Shown here piece by piece: positions 8,948 through 17,369 of a stretch of DNA of 64,000 nucleotides. The translations under genes were made by a program, and so were the position numbers. Each line of letters begins with the position of its first letter. Position 1 is the first letter of the stretch. The stretch spans positions 1-64,000 of the forward strand of contig CAVWDI010000002.1 of the NCBI GenBank assembly GCA_963753725.1, written 5' to 3'. The notes beneath the pieces are model-generated. The model ran no database searches and was not told where the DNA came from. It was given only the letters and a program-made list of their open reading frames with translations. Origin of the DNA: CAVWDI01 sp963753725. Lineage in GTDB: Bacteria > Chloroflexota > Anaerolineae > Anaerolineales > UBA4823.

Positions 8948-9978
8948 AACGAGTATTCCGCTTTCGCAACCTGATCTGGATTTTAATACCCCTGCTGGTT
9001 TGGTGGTCGCTGCGTAATATCGATTTGTATCAGGTGTGGAATACAATTCGTTCGCTGCAGTTGTACAAAATACTGATCCTGATCGCGCTTAATGCCGTGA
9101 TCGTCCTGGCATTAACCAGCCGCTGGTGGTTTGTATTACGTTCCTTCGGGTACCGGATCTCGCTTTACCCTCTGGTTGGCTACCGCTTATCTTCTTTCTC
9201 TGTAAGCTATTTCACCCCTGGTACTCAGTTTGGCGGCGAACCGCTCCAGGTGCACTTTCCCAAGGACCGCCACAACGTACCTGCTTCAATCGCACTGGCG
9301 GCAGTCACCGTGGACAAAATATTCGATGTGTTAACCAACTTCTCGTTTATTGCCGTTGGCCTGGCAGCCTTTGTATTTTTCGGATTATCGATAGATATAT
9401 TTACTGGCGGGTTAAGTTCCCTGCTGCTGATAATCCTTGCCCTTCCGCTGTTATACATGCTGGCCTTATGGGCAGGTTGGGCGCCGCTGACAAAACTAAT
9501 TTCAGTGCTATCAAGATTCAAAGCCAACCATATCCAGGTGAATAAATTTAAGGGATTGGTGACTTCCACGGAGGAGGTGGTTTCTCACCAATTTCAACAG
9601 CAGCCTTTATTAATCTTGTGGATGTTTCTTTTCTCCGCTTTAATATGGCTTTTGCTGATTGCTGAATATTGGCTGAGCTTGACTTTCCTCGGCGCGCAGC
9701 TGAATGTTGGGCAGGTGCTTTTAGCTCTTACCGCCGCACGGATCGCGTTCCTGATGCCGCTGCCAGGAGGCATTGGAGCGCTTGAAGCCAGTCAGATATG
9801 GGCTATGCAGACTTTAGGTTTTGACCCTGTCCTGGGTGTATCCCTGGTTCTGATCATCCGGGCGCGTGATATATCTATCGGAATCCTTGGGCTTGGCTTA
9901 ACCGCTATGTTATTCAATCGGCAATCCAGGGTGAATGCCCCCGTTCATCCAACAACCCCCTCCCTTTCCGGGGATTAA
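8944..9978 (+). CDS. Lysylphosphatidylglycerol synthase TM-region / UPF0104 flippase-like protein
   Basis: A 344-aa protein with about eight membrane helices and the two hallmarks of the MprF membrane-domain family: FTPGTQFGGEPLQ near residues 93-105 and PLPGGIGALEASQ near 273-285. In MprF this domain flips a modified lipid; stand-alone members are thought to translocate lipids or lipid-linked products. It lacks the aminoacyl transferase domain. Start codon overlaps the stop of the CDP-alcohol transferase gene. I infer it moves the product of that enzyme, or of the downstream cluster, across the membrane; this is not shown by the sequence. Confidence 0.83.
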   Translation: MKRVFRFRNLIWILIPLLVWWSLRNIDLYQVWNTIRSLQLYKILILIALNAVIVLALTSRWWFVLRSFGYRISLYPLVGYRLSSFSVSYFTPGTQFGGEPLQVHFPKDRHNVPASIALAAVTVDKIFDVLTNFSFIAVGLAAFVFFGLSIDIFTGGLSSLLLIILALPLLYMLALWAGWAPLTKLISVLSRFKANHIQVNKFKGLVTSTEEVVSHQFQQQPLLILWMFLFSALIWLLLIAEYWLSLTFLGAQLNVGQVLLALTAARIAFLMPLPGGIGALEASQIWAMQTLGFDPVLGVSLVLIIRARDISIGILGLGLTAMLFNRQSRVNAPVHPTTPSLSGD

Positions 9979-10005
9979 TTCTGGCAGAGATTTGAGGTTT
10001 ATAAA

Positions 10006-10338
10006 ATGACAAATAAATTCGCCCCACGCGACCTGGCAGTCATATTGCTCACGCTGGCGACGGCTTTTATCCATTTTTCGCTTTTATTTCCTGACCTGAT
10101 TTTTATCCTCAATGGTCTTGGTTTCTTGGCGCTTCTGGTTTTATATTACCTGCCAACTAGTCTCACACTCAGATACCATAACCTGATCCATTCGGTGTTC
10201 ATTGGTTACACGATCATAACCATTCTAGCCTGGCTGGCCATTGGTGATAAATCCTGGCCGGCAGGCGCGCTCGGCTACTTCACAATAATCATCGAAAGCG
10301 TGCTGGTAATCTTACTATTTCTTGACCGGGAGTCCTGA
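10006..10338 (+). CDS. Small three-helix membrane protein, unknown function
   Basis: 110 aa, almost entirely hydrophobic, with three to four predicted membrane segments (about residues 8-28, 29-48, 62-80 and 85-103) and few charged residues. I recognise no family motif. It lies 27 bases after the flippase-like gene and 81 before ribA, in the same direction, so it is probably co-transcribed. It could be a subunit or partner of the membrane enzymes upstream. Confidence 0.65.
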   Translation: MTNKFAPRDLAVILLTLATAFIHFSLLFPDLIFILNGLGFLALLVLYYLPTSLTLRYHNLIHSVFIGYTIITILAWLAIGDKSWPAGALGYFTIIIESVLVILLFLDRES

Positions 10339-10419
10339 CCGGCTTAAATCTAATTCCAATTCAGGTAAAATCTCTTTTAGGTGAAATCCACAATCGCAAA
10401 GGATAAGGTTTGCTGCCTT

Positions 10420-11046
10420 ATGGAAGCGCTGAAAATCGACCGCAAAGTATCCGCCAGGATACCAACAGATGAAGCCGAATTTATGCTTCATCTATACCAC
10501 AGTAACCTGGACAGCAAAGAACATCTTGCATTAATCCTGGGACAGGTAGAATCACTTTCCGCAGTCCTGGTGCGGGTGCACTCTGAGTGTTTCACCGGGG
10601 ATGTGTTGGGATCAAACCGCTGCGATTGTGGAGAGCAGCTGCACTGCGCAATAATGCAGATCGCTGAAGCTGGATCAGGTGTGCTGATTTATTTACGGCA
10701 GGAAGGCCGCGGCATCGGACTGCTGGATAAATTGCACGCCTATAACCTTCAGGACAAAGGGTATGACACGGTTGACGCCAACCTGCTGCTTGGTCACCAG
10801 GCGGATGAGCGCGATTATGCAGTGGCGGCATTGATCTTGAAAGACCTGGGGGTGGAATTGATACGCCTGCTGACCAACAATCCCCAAAAAATTGACAGTT
10901 TACGAGAACTGGGTATATCTGTGATTGAACGGGTGCCTGTTGAGCCGACTATTAATGATGAAAACGCCGCTTATATCACTACTAAAATCGAGCGCATGAA
11001 CCACCTGCTGAATGTAGGGATTTCGTCCGGCACAGCGGGTAAATAA
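10420..11046 (+). CDS. ribA: GTP cyclohydrolase II
   Basis: About 208 aa. The zinc ligands Cys57, Cys68 and Cys70 lie in SECFTGDVLGSNRCDCGEQL, and the substrate/phosphate loop is RQEGRGIGLLDK. The enzyme opens the imidazole ring of GTP, releasing formate and pyrophosphate, to give the diaminopyrimidine precursor of riboflavin. Tyr108 in the HAYNLQD motif is kept, which argues for the normal deformylated product rather than the formylated one of some paralogues. The GTG at 10381 is an alternative start. There is no fused RibB domain, and no ribB, ribH or ribE nearby, unlike a riboflavin operon. Confidence 0.9.
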   Translation: MEALKIDRKVSARIPTDEAEFMLHLYHSNLDSKEHLALILGQVESLSAVLVRVHSECFTGDVLGSNRCDCGEQLHCAIMQIAEAGSGVLIYLRQEGRGIGLLDKLHAYNLQDKGYDTVDANLLLGHQADERDYAVAALILKDLGVELIRLLTNNPQKIDSLRELGISVIERVPVEPTINDENAAYITTKIERMNHLLNVGISSGTAGK

Positions 11047-11049
11047 GCC

Positions 11050-11773
11050 GTGGAATTTTTTCACAGCTGGTTGGTTTCGGCCGAAACCTTCAGCCGCAGT
11101 TACAAACGCCCGCTGGTAACATTGAGCTACGCCCAGAGTCTGGACGGCAGTATCGCCGTGCAGCGCGGCTCGCCCCTGGCCATCAGTGGGGAAAATTCAA
11201 ACAAAATGACACACCAACTCAGGTCCGCCCACAACTCTATTCTGGTCGGGATCGGCACACTTTTATCAGACAATCCCCGCTTGAACGTTCGTTTTGCTGC
11301 AGGACCTTCGCCCCAACCGATCGTCCTTGACAGCAGGCTTCGTATCCCTGTTGATTGCCGGATCATGCAAGAGCATCCTTATAAGCCCTGGCTGGCGGCA
11401 GCAAAGACAGCCCCGGATAACAAAATCGACAAGATGGAAAAGGCTGGCGCAGAAGTATTACTGCTGCCGGTTGATTCATCTGGACAAATCGATCTACCTG
11501 CACTGCTGGAAAACCTGTGGAAGAAAGGGATTTTCTCATTGATGGTGGAGGGAAGGCGCGGCAGTGATCACCAGTTTTCTTAACCAGGGACTGGTTGATT
11601 ACGCAGTGATTACCATTGCGCCTGCTTTTATTGGGGGTTTTAATGTCCTGATAAATGGGAACCTGTCCCAGGGTGACTGGTTTGATATTTCCGCTTTCCC
11701 GGTTCTTGACCATCCACAATTTCAGCAGTACGGTAAAGATCTGGTGGTTTGGGGAAAGGTCCAATACCCATGA
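11050..11773 (+). pseudogene. Stand-alone RibD C-terminal (DHFR-like) reductase, frameshifted
   Basis: Residues from RPLVTLSYAQSLDGSIA through AISGENSNKMTHQLRSAHNSILVGIGTLLSDNPRLNVR are classic for the NADPH-dependent reductase half of RibD. The deaminase half (HAE, PCxxxGxTPPC) is absent. The frame breaks at 11553-11554: GAGGGAAGGCGCGGCA would read MVEGGAAVITSF if one A were removed, and the rest (ITSFLNQGLVDYAVITIAPAFIGG) follows in the other frame to 11773. I think this is a one-base error or a very recent lesion. GTG start, three bases after ribA; stop overlaps the next ATG (ATGA). The enzyme would reduce a ribosylamino-pyrimidine made from the RibA product. Confidence 0.83.
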
Positions 11774-12792
11774 ATAACAAACAAAGGCTGGCTCTACACC
11801 ATACCGCCCCCTATGAGGTGAAAGTGGTGGAGGAACCCACACCTCATCCGGGTGAAGGGCAAGTCCTGGTGCGTACGCTGCTGTCCGGGATAAGTCCGGG
11901 TACAGAGCGTTTGCTGTATCGCGGGGAATTCCCGGTTGATCAACCCGTTGATCAAAATATAACCGCCCTATCAAATCAATTCAGTTACCCTTTGAAATAC
12001 GGGTATTCGGCCGTCGGTGAAGTGATTGAGACTGGGTCTGGCGTGGACACAGGCTGGTTAGGCAGGATCGTTTTCGCCTTTAATCCTCACGAAAGCTATT
12101 TTTGTGTGGGCATTGACCAAGTGCTGCCCCTGCCGGAGCATGTCACGCCGGAAAACGGCATTTTCCTTCCTAACATGGAGACCGCCGTAAATCTGGTTAT
12201 GGACGGCAGTCCAATCGTGGCTGAAAGGGTGATAGTGCTAGGCCAGGGTATCCTCGGTCTATTAACTGCCGGCATCCTTTCTCAATTCCCATTGGGCAGT
12301 TTGGTTACGGTCGACCGCTACCAGATCCGACGGGCGGCTTCACTTGAATTGGGCGCTTCGCAGAGCCTGGATCCTTCATCCAAAACCACCCGCCAGAAGA
12401 TAGGGGACCTGCTCCCGAACGGCGCCGATCTGACCTACGAACTTTCAGGCAGCCCGGATACCCTTGATGATGCGATCGAATACACCGGATTCGATGGACG
12501 TATTGTGATCGGCTCATGGTACGGCCGCAAACGCTCACCCATAGACCTGGGGGGCGCCTACCACCGCAGCCGCATTCGTTTGATCAGCAGCCAGGTCAGC
12601 ACCATCGCACCCAGGTTTACCGGGCGCTGGACCAAAGAACGCCGTTTCCAGGCTGCCTGGGAGATGATCCGCCAGGTGAACCCCTCCCGCTTCATTACGC
12701 ATCGATTCAATATAAATGAAGCTACCGCCGCGTTCCAACTACTTGAGGGACAACCTCAGAACTCAATCCAGATTGTTTTGGAATACGACTAG
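11770..12792 (+). CDS. Zinc-type (medium-chain) alcohol dehydrogenase, BchC-like
   Basis: 340 aa from ATG 11770, which overlaps the stop of the reductase gene. It has the MDR fold: an N-terminal GroES-like part with SGISPGTERLLYRG, and a nucleotide-binding stretch VIVLGQGILGLLTAGIL near residues 155-171. The SPGTERLLYRGEFP pattern resembles the BchC / threonine-dehydrogenase-like subgroup. The usual catalytic Cys in GICGSD is not seen, so it may be a zinc-independent or atypical member. Likely an NAD(P)-dependent oxidation or reduction in the cluster's pathway; substrate unknown. Confidence 0.82.
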   Translation: MNNKQRLALHHTAPYEVKVVEEPTPHPGEGQVLVRTLLSGISPGTERLLYRGEFPVDQPVDQNITALSNQFSYPLKYGYSAVGEVIETGSGVDTGWLGRIVFAFNPHESYFCVGIDQVLPLPEHVTPENGIFLPNMETAVNLVMDGSPIVAERVIVLGQGILGLLTAGILSQFPLGSLVTVDRYQIRRAASLELGASQSLDPSSKTTRQKIGDLLPNGADLTYELSGSPDTLDDAIEYTGFDGRIVIGSWYGRKRSPIDLGGAYHRSRIRLISSQVSTIAPRFTGRWTKERRFQAAWEMIRQVNPSRFITHRFNINEATAAFQLLEGQPQNSIQIVLEYD

Positions 12793-12945
12793 AACTCTGG
12801 GCCGCCTGCGGGTCAAGCTGTTGCACCCCAAAGGTTGACCGCTTACATGAGAAATAAACATCAGCAGTCTGCAAACCTTGACGGCTCTAGTCGTAATGGT
12901 AGACTTGTAATTACCAAACGGGATCAATCGATCGAGTTGCTGTCT

Positions 12946-13632
12946 ATGTTTTCTTCTTCATATAAAATAAACCCAATTATTCCTGTACTGTTGATTATTT
13001 TTATTGTCAGCTGTTCCAGCTGCGCAAACGGGTTGAACCTCGAACCTGAAGCGACTTCAATTGACACAGTTCCAACAGTTTTGACAACTGAACTTGAAAC
13101 GCTTGTAATCGAGACAAGCCCAAGTGTATTGCCAACTGAACCAGAGTCGCCCCCCATTGAGAGGACCCCTACCGCACTAATCATCGAACTTGAAACGGCC
13201 TCTATTAAGGCGAGCCCAACACCTGAACCTAGCAAACCAATGGATAAAAACGATCAAGCAAATGTTCTCTCTGTAGAAGTTAAGGGGGATCCTGGAAATT
13301 ACTCTTTTTCGGTTAGCATCCTCAGTCCCGACACAGGCTGCGAGCAGTACGCCGACTGGTGGGAGGTCATTGACCTGGACGGGGCTTTGATCTACCGGCG
13401 TATCCTGGCGCACAGCCATGTCGGGGAACAGCCGTTTGCTCGCTCCGGAGGTCCGGTTGGGATCGAACCAGATACACAGGTGATCCTGCGCGCCCATATG
13501 AACACTTCTGGGTACGGAGGCGCAGTATTCAAGGGCTCGATAAATTCAGGTTTTACGCCGGCAGAACTGGGTGCAGACTTTGCGATCGAACTTGAAGATA
13601 CACCCCCGCTTCCGGACGGGTGTGCGTTCTAA
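12946..13632 (+). CDS. Putative lipoprotein with repeat linker and conserved C-terminal domain
   Basis: From ATG 12946 the product starts FSSSYKINPIIPVLLIIFIVSC, a type II signal peptide (Cys after IVS). An earlier start at 12835 would bury it. A linker with three 16-residue repeats follows, then a folded domain of about 115 residues (VSILSPDTGCEQYADWWEV ... LAHSHVGEQPFARSGGPVG ... GYGGAVFKG). I recognise no named family. The HSHVxEQPFxRSGGPV block looks conserved and could be a binding site. It sits between the dehydrogenase and PTPS genes on the same strand, and the stop is 16 bases before the next ATG. Confidence 0.65.
   Translation: MFSSSYKINPIIPVLLIIFIVSCSSCANGLNLEPEATSIDTVPTVLTTELETLVIETSPSVLPTEPESPPIERTPTALIIELETASIKASPTPEPSKPMDKNDQANVLSVEVKGDPGNYSFSVSILSPDTGCEQYADWWEVIDLDGALIYRRILAHSHVGEQPFARSGGPVGIEPDTQVILRAHMNTSGYGGAVFKGSINSGFTPAELGADFAIELEDTPPLPDGCAF
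13072..13215 (+). repeat. Three 48-bp coding repeats (16-aa linker units)
   Basis: Units beginning PTVLTTELETLVIETS, PSVLPTEPESPPIERT and PTALIIELETASIKAS are 16 residues each and in register. They form the spacer between the lipid anchor and the folded domain of the lipoprotein, so copy number would set its reach from the membrane. Confidence 0.7.
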
Positions 13633-13648
13633 GGAAAAGGTATTCATT

Positions 13649-14026
13649 ATGTACAAAGTCGCTGTAAAAAGGGATTTCATCGCCCAGCATTTCCTGATCG
13701 GTGGTGATTGGGGACCTGAAAATGAAAAACACTCGCACCATTATCAGGTCGAAGTCCAGCTCGATGGCCGTTATCTGGACCAGCACGGCTATCTGGTTGA
13801 TATCGTAGATATTGAGAATTTCCTCGAGTTTATCGTCGAGCGCTTCACGGATAAGACCCTCAACGATTTGCCTGAATTTGAGGGGCTGAACCCCAGCATC
13901 GAGCATTTCTCCAGGATATTGTGCCAGCTGGTTGATGGCCATGTTCAAGCTGAAAATATTCAGGTGATCACCATTAAGCTGTGGGAGAACGATATCGCCT
14001 GGTCCTCTTACCAGGTCCGCAGGTAA
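13649..14026 (+). CDS. 6-pyruvoyl-tetrahydropterin synthase / QueD-like protein lacking the catalytic Cys
   Basis: 125 aa, the usual PTPS length. A GGAAAAGG ribosome-binding site lies eight bases before ATG 13649. Three zinc-binding histidines are in place: His14 in FIAQHFL, and His28 and His30 in HSHHYQVEV. Classical PTPS and QueD carry a catalytic Cys four residues before the first His of the HGH motif; here that position is Glu24 (GPENEKHSHHY). This recalls PTPS-III enzymes, which have Glu and make 6-hydroxymethyl-dihydropterin, but assignment needs structure-based alignment. It is flanked by biosynthetic genes and by no queCEF or folate genes. Confidence 0.85.
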   Translation: MYKVAVKRDFIAQHFLIGGDWGPENEKHSHHYQVEVQLDGRYLDQHGYLVDIVDIENFLEFIVERFTDKTLNDLPEFEGLNPSIEHFSRILCQLVDGHVQAENIQVITIKLWENDIAWSSYQVRR

Positions 14027-14069
14027 ACCTTTTGCCGCGAATTCACCCTGGAATAGATTTATATAATTG

Positions 14070-15218
14070 ATGCGCGCCGGTTTAGTTATTTACGATGACC
14101 TCGATTCAATCTCTGGAGGATACCTGTATGATCGAAAATTGGTCGCATATCTCAGAAACCTTGGCGATGAGGTAGAAGTCATTTCAATTCGCGGCCGGAA
14201 TTATGCCCAACATTTGCTGGATAATATTTCACCAGGTCTTTTGAGAAGATTTAAGCGGGGTCATTTCGATGTTTTGCTCCAGGATGAACTGAACCACCCA
14301 TCTCTTTTTGCCCTCAACAGAATGTTCCCGCACGACCTTCCATCGAACCAGGACAGACTATCCCCTGCTTATGCTGATCAGCGTACCAATCCCTGTTTCC
14401 CGGTAATTACGATTGTCCACCATTTGCGCAGTTGTGAAGAGTTTCCAGATCCCCAGAAAAAATTATACAGATTCATTGAATCGCAGTATCTGAGCAGTGT
14501 GGATGGTTTTATATTCAACAGCCGCGCTACCAAAGGAGAAGTTATCAGGGCTGGGGTGAATTTGAGGGGGAGGCCATCGATCATTGCGCATCCGGCAGGC
14601 GATAACCTGAAGTCAGACATCACCGAAAGTGAAATTAAAAATCGCGCCAGAGCTGCGGGGCCACTGAGGTTGGTATTCGCGGGTAATATTATCCCCCGCA
14701 AGGGACTGCATATCCTGTTAGAAGCTTTGGAACCAATCCCGAATAACCTCTATCATCTGGATATTGTAGGAAGCATACCGATAGATTCAAATTATGGTCA
14801 GGAAATTCGAAATATGTTATCCAATCGAGCCGCGGCCGGCACAATAACCATTTACGGCTATCTGGATGACATTCAATTAGGCCAAATTTTACGAAAATCC
14901 CATCTAATGGTTGTACCTTCATCCTACGAGGGTTTTGGAATCAGCTACCTGGAAGGGATGGGTTTCGGATTGCCGGCTGTTGGTACTAATGCAGGCGGCG
15001 CTGCAGAGGTCATCACCCACGGGAGCGATGGATATTTGATCAAGCCGGGCGATACACAGGCGCTTCAACAGCACATCCTCGAATTAGCGCACGATAGGGG
15101 TAGATTACTCCAGATGAGTTTGGCTGCGTACCGCCGTTTCAAAGGTCACCCCTCCTGGGATTTGACCTGTAAAAGTATCCGGGACTTTATAGTAAGCATC
15201 TGTATGGGTAATCAGTGA
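14070..15218 (+). CDS. GT-B glycosyltransferase (family 4-like)
   Basis: About 382 aa. The C-terminal nucleotide-sugar site shows the EX7E motif in SYEGFGISYLEGMGFGLPAVGT (near residues 288-309), preceded by LVFAGNIIPRKGLHILLEAL, both typical of family 4. The N-terminal domain carries the acceptor side, including FNSRATKGEV. It is a retaining, cytoplasmic enzyme; donor and acceptor are unknown. Position between the PTPS-like and methyltransferase genes (43 and 7 bases apart) suggests that it glycosylates the product of the pterin-type pathway. ATG at 14070; the TTG just before it is not needed. Confidence 0.87.
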   Translation: MRAGLVIYDDLDSISGGYLYDRKLVAYLRNLGDEVEVISIRGRNYAQHLLDNISPGLLRRFKRGHFDVLLQDELNHPSLFALNRMFPHDLPSNQDRLSPAYADQRTNPCFPVITIVHHLRSCEEFPDPQKKLYRFIESQYLSSVDGFIFNSRATKGEVIRAGVNLRGRPSIIAHPAGDNLKSDITESEIKNRARAAGPLRLVFAGNIIPRKGLHILLEALEPIPNNLYHLDIVGSIPIDSNYGQEIRNMLSNRAAAGTITIYGYLDDIQLGQILRKSHLMVVPSSYEGFGISYLEGMGFGLPAVGTNAGGAAEVITHGSDGYLIKPGDTQALQQHILELAHDRGRLLQMSLAAYRRFKGHPSWDLTCKSIRDFIVSICMGNQ

Positions 15219-15225
15219 GGTAAAT

Positions 15226-16146
15226 TTGTCCCTCCCAGGTGAGTATTCGTACCAACGTTATCTGGCTGCAAAAAAGAGCCTCGATGACCGCTCGCTCAAC
15301 CGCTGTGTTTGGCTTTCCTTAAAACGCGAGATAAAACAAAAAGATGCCCCGCTGCGTATCCTTGAAATTGGCGCAGGTATTGGGACCATGATCGAACGAG
15401 TCGTTGAGTGGGACCTGGTCTCCGATGCCAGCTACACCGCTGTTGAGCAGCAGCCGGGTAACCTGGAATTCGCCCGAGGACGACTTGAACAATGGGCAAA
15501 TCAGCGCGGGGTTGGGTTCGAACAGGTTTCGGAAGATCAAATCCTCCTGCGCGCCACAGATATGCAAATCAATATTGAATTTAAACCGGTTGATTTTTAT
15601 CATTTTCAAAACGATAACCAACCGGGAGGCCAATATGATGTGATCATCGCACATGCTTTCCTGGATCTGGTTGACCTGTCGCGTGCGCTCCCAATTTTGT
15701 TTGAATTGCTGCATCCTGACGGGCTTTTTTACTTCAGCATCAATTATGACGGGCTCACCATCCTGGAACCGCCGCTCGATCGAGGACTTGAAGAACGGGT
15801 TCTGGAACTTTACCAGCGCACAATGGACGAACGCAAGGTCGACGGAGCACCTTCCGGTGACAGCCGCACAGGGCGCCATCTTTTCACACAAATCAGGCAG
15901 CAGGGAGCGCAAATCCTGGATATGGGCGCTTCAGATTGGGTTGTTTTCCCGGGATCGAGCGGTTACCGGGACGACGAAGCTTATTTCTTGCATTTCATCA
16001 TCCATACAATCCACACCAGTTTAGAGGGGAATGAACACATCAACCAGGAAGACCTCGATGGGTGGGCGGATAATCGCCACCGACAGATCGAGTTGGGGGA
16101 ACTGCTCTATATTGCCCACCAGTTGGATTACGTAGGAAAAGTTTAA
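15226..16146 (+). CDS. Class I SAM-dependent methyltransferase
   Basis: 306 aa starting at TTG 15226, with GAGG five bases upstream in the short gap after the glycosyltransferase. The SAM loop is ILEIGAGIGTMIERV at about residues 45-59; ADFY-like acidic motif and the YDVIIAHAFLDLVD post-motif lie further on. The last third (YFSINYDGLTILEPPL) is unusual for the small-molecule methyltransferases. It is the last gene of the presumed pterin-type unit and could methylate the glycosylated product. Substrate unknown. Confidence 0.83.
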   Translation: MSLPGEYSYQRYLAAKKSLDDRSLNRCVWLSLKREIKQKDAPLRILEIGAGIGTMIERVVEWDLVSDASYTAVEQQPGNLEFARGRLEQWANQRGVGFEQVSEDQILLRATDMQINIEFKPVDFYHFQNDNQPGGQYDVIIAHAFLDLVDLSRALPILFELLHPDGLFYFSINYDGLTILEPPLDRGLEERVLELYQRTMDERKVDGAPSGDSRTGRHLFTQIRQQGAQILDMGASDWVVFPGSSGYRDDEAYFLHFIIHTIHTSLEGNEHINQEDLDGWADNRHRQIELGELLYIAHQLDYVGKV

Positions 16147-16167
16147 TTAAGGGCATCCTGTGGTCAA

Positions 16168-16686
16168 ATGGATTTAATACCAAATTCTCCCGGCGCATAT
16201 GCGATCGAGCTGTTATTATCCGAACCACTAACTATAACTGTGGGGCAATTCGGGGAGTTTAAATTCCCTCAAGGTGTTTATATATACAGCGGCAGCGCCT
16301 TTGGGCCAGGGGGATTAAGCGCCCGCCTGGGACGCCACATGCGTGCGAAGTCTAAAAAGCCCCACTGGCATATTGATTATCTCAGAGAAATCACTCATAT
16401 GCGCGACTGTTGTTATATCCTGGCGATTACTGGTATCACGAATGGAAAACCTGTTGAATGCGGGTGGAGCCAGGCGCTTATGACCGTACCCGGTGCAGTT
16501 GTACCCGTTCGGGGTTTCGGAGCCAGCGATTGTCCCTCAGCATGTCATGCTCACCTGGTCTGCTTTCCATTTGAGAAGCTGGATGCAAAAGGTGATAGCC
16601 CCATTCTTATGCAGGAAAAATTCAGGGGATTGCTTGCAGATGCGATCGAGGCCCCGCTTGAAGATCTGGCATCTGCTGGGCTCTAA
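16168..16686 (+). CDS. DUF123 (GIY-YIG-like) family protein
   Basis: 172 aa with the DUF123 pattern: QGVYIYSGSAFGPGGLSARLGRHMR near residues 35-59, KPHWHIDYL at about 68-76, and the C-terminal CPSACHAHLVCF. The family is related to the GIY-YIG nucleases and is often fused to endonuclease III in archaea; a nuclease or DNA-repair role is assumed but unproven. It starts 22 bases after the methyltransferase and heads the housekeeping part of the run. Confidence 0.83.
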   Translation: MDLIPNSPGAYAIELLLSEPLTITVGQFGEFKFPQGVYIYSGSAFGPGGLSARLGRHMRAKSKKPHWHIDYLREITHMRDCCYILAITGITNGKPVECGWSQALMTVPGAVVPVRGFGASDCPSACHAHLVCFPFEKLDAKGDSPILMQEKFRGLLADAIEAPLEDLASAGL

Positions 16687-16805
16687 ATTTCCTGGCTCTT
16701 TCGCTGTCCGGTTTTTCAAATGTGGGCATTTCAAACGAAAAATTGAAACCCGGTCTTACTGCGGTAAAATTGGGGAACGATTTACGGAATTACAGGAGCA
16801 ATATA

Positions 16806-17369
16806 TTGAAGCGTTACATTAAAGATTATGCATTTCTATTTCTAATATCCGGTACTGTTATCCTGCTGGACCAGTGGACGAAAAATATCGTCCGTTCAAA
16901 CCTTTCTTTTGGTGAAATCTGGCCCCAGAACCACTGGATCGTTGATTACGCCAGGATCGTACATTGGGCCAACACCGGGGCTGCTTTCGGGATTTTCCAG
17001 GATTTTGGTACCGTATTTTCTATCTTAGCGGTTATTGTATCGGTTGCGATAATTTATTATTTCCCCAAAGTCCCCCGGGAAGATTGGTTAATCCGAATAG
17101 CGTTGGGACTGCAAATGGGCGGCGCCATCGGGAACCTGATCGATCGACTGACGATAGGTCATGTGACCGATTTTGTTTCATTGGACCGTTTCGCGGTCTT
17201 TAATGTCGCTGACGCCAGCATTTCTTTCGGCACAGCCCTGTTGGTTATCGGTCTCTGGCAGAACGAACGCAAAGAGAAAGCGAAGCAAAGCTCATCATCG
17301 AGCGAAGATGACCCTGAACCTCAAGATATTTCGGGCCCCCCACCCCTTGAGGAAGTCCCGGGTGAGTGA
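16806..17369 (+). CDS. lspA: Lipoprotein signal peptidase (signal peptidase II)
   Basis: TTG 16806 is preceded by AGGAG at a seven-base spacing, and gives a typical N-terminus (KRYIKDYAFLFLISGTVILLDQWTK); an upstream ATG at 16722 adds an unlikely leader. Four membrane helices. The catalytic aspartates lie in GGAIGNLIDRL and FNVADASI, with the family motif NTGAAFGIF. It cleaves the signal peptide of lipoproteins after diacylglyceryl transfer; this window encodes at least six such substrates. A C-terminal acidic Ser/Pro tail of about 40 residues (SSSSSEDDPEPQ) is longer than usual. Its stop overlaps the rluD start. Confidence 0.95.
   Translation: MKRYIKDYAFLFLISGTVILLDQWTKNIVRSNLSFGEIWPQNHWIVDYARIVHWANTGAAFGIFQDFGTVFSILAVIVSVAIIYYFPKVPREDWLIRIALGLQMGGAIGNLIDRLTIGHVTDFVSLDRFAVFNVADASISFGTALLVIGLWQNERKEKAKQSSSSSEDDPEPQDISGPPPLEEVPGE

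Noticed and set aside
14062..14067. TATAAT just before the glycosyltransferase start
   Set aside because: It is three bases from the ATG, so transcription would begin inside the gene; coincidence in a gene-dense run.
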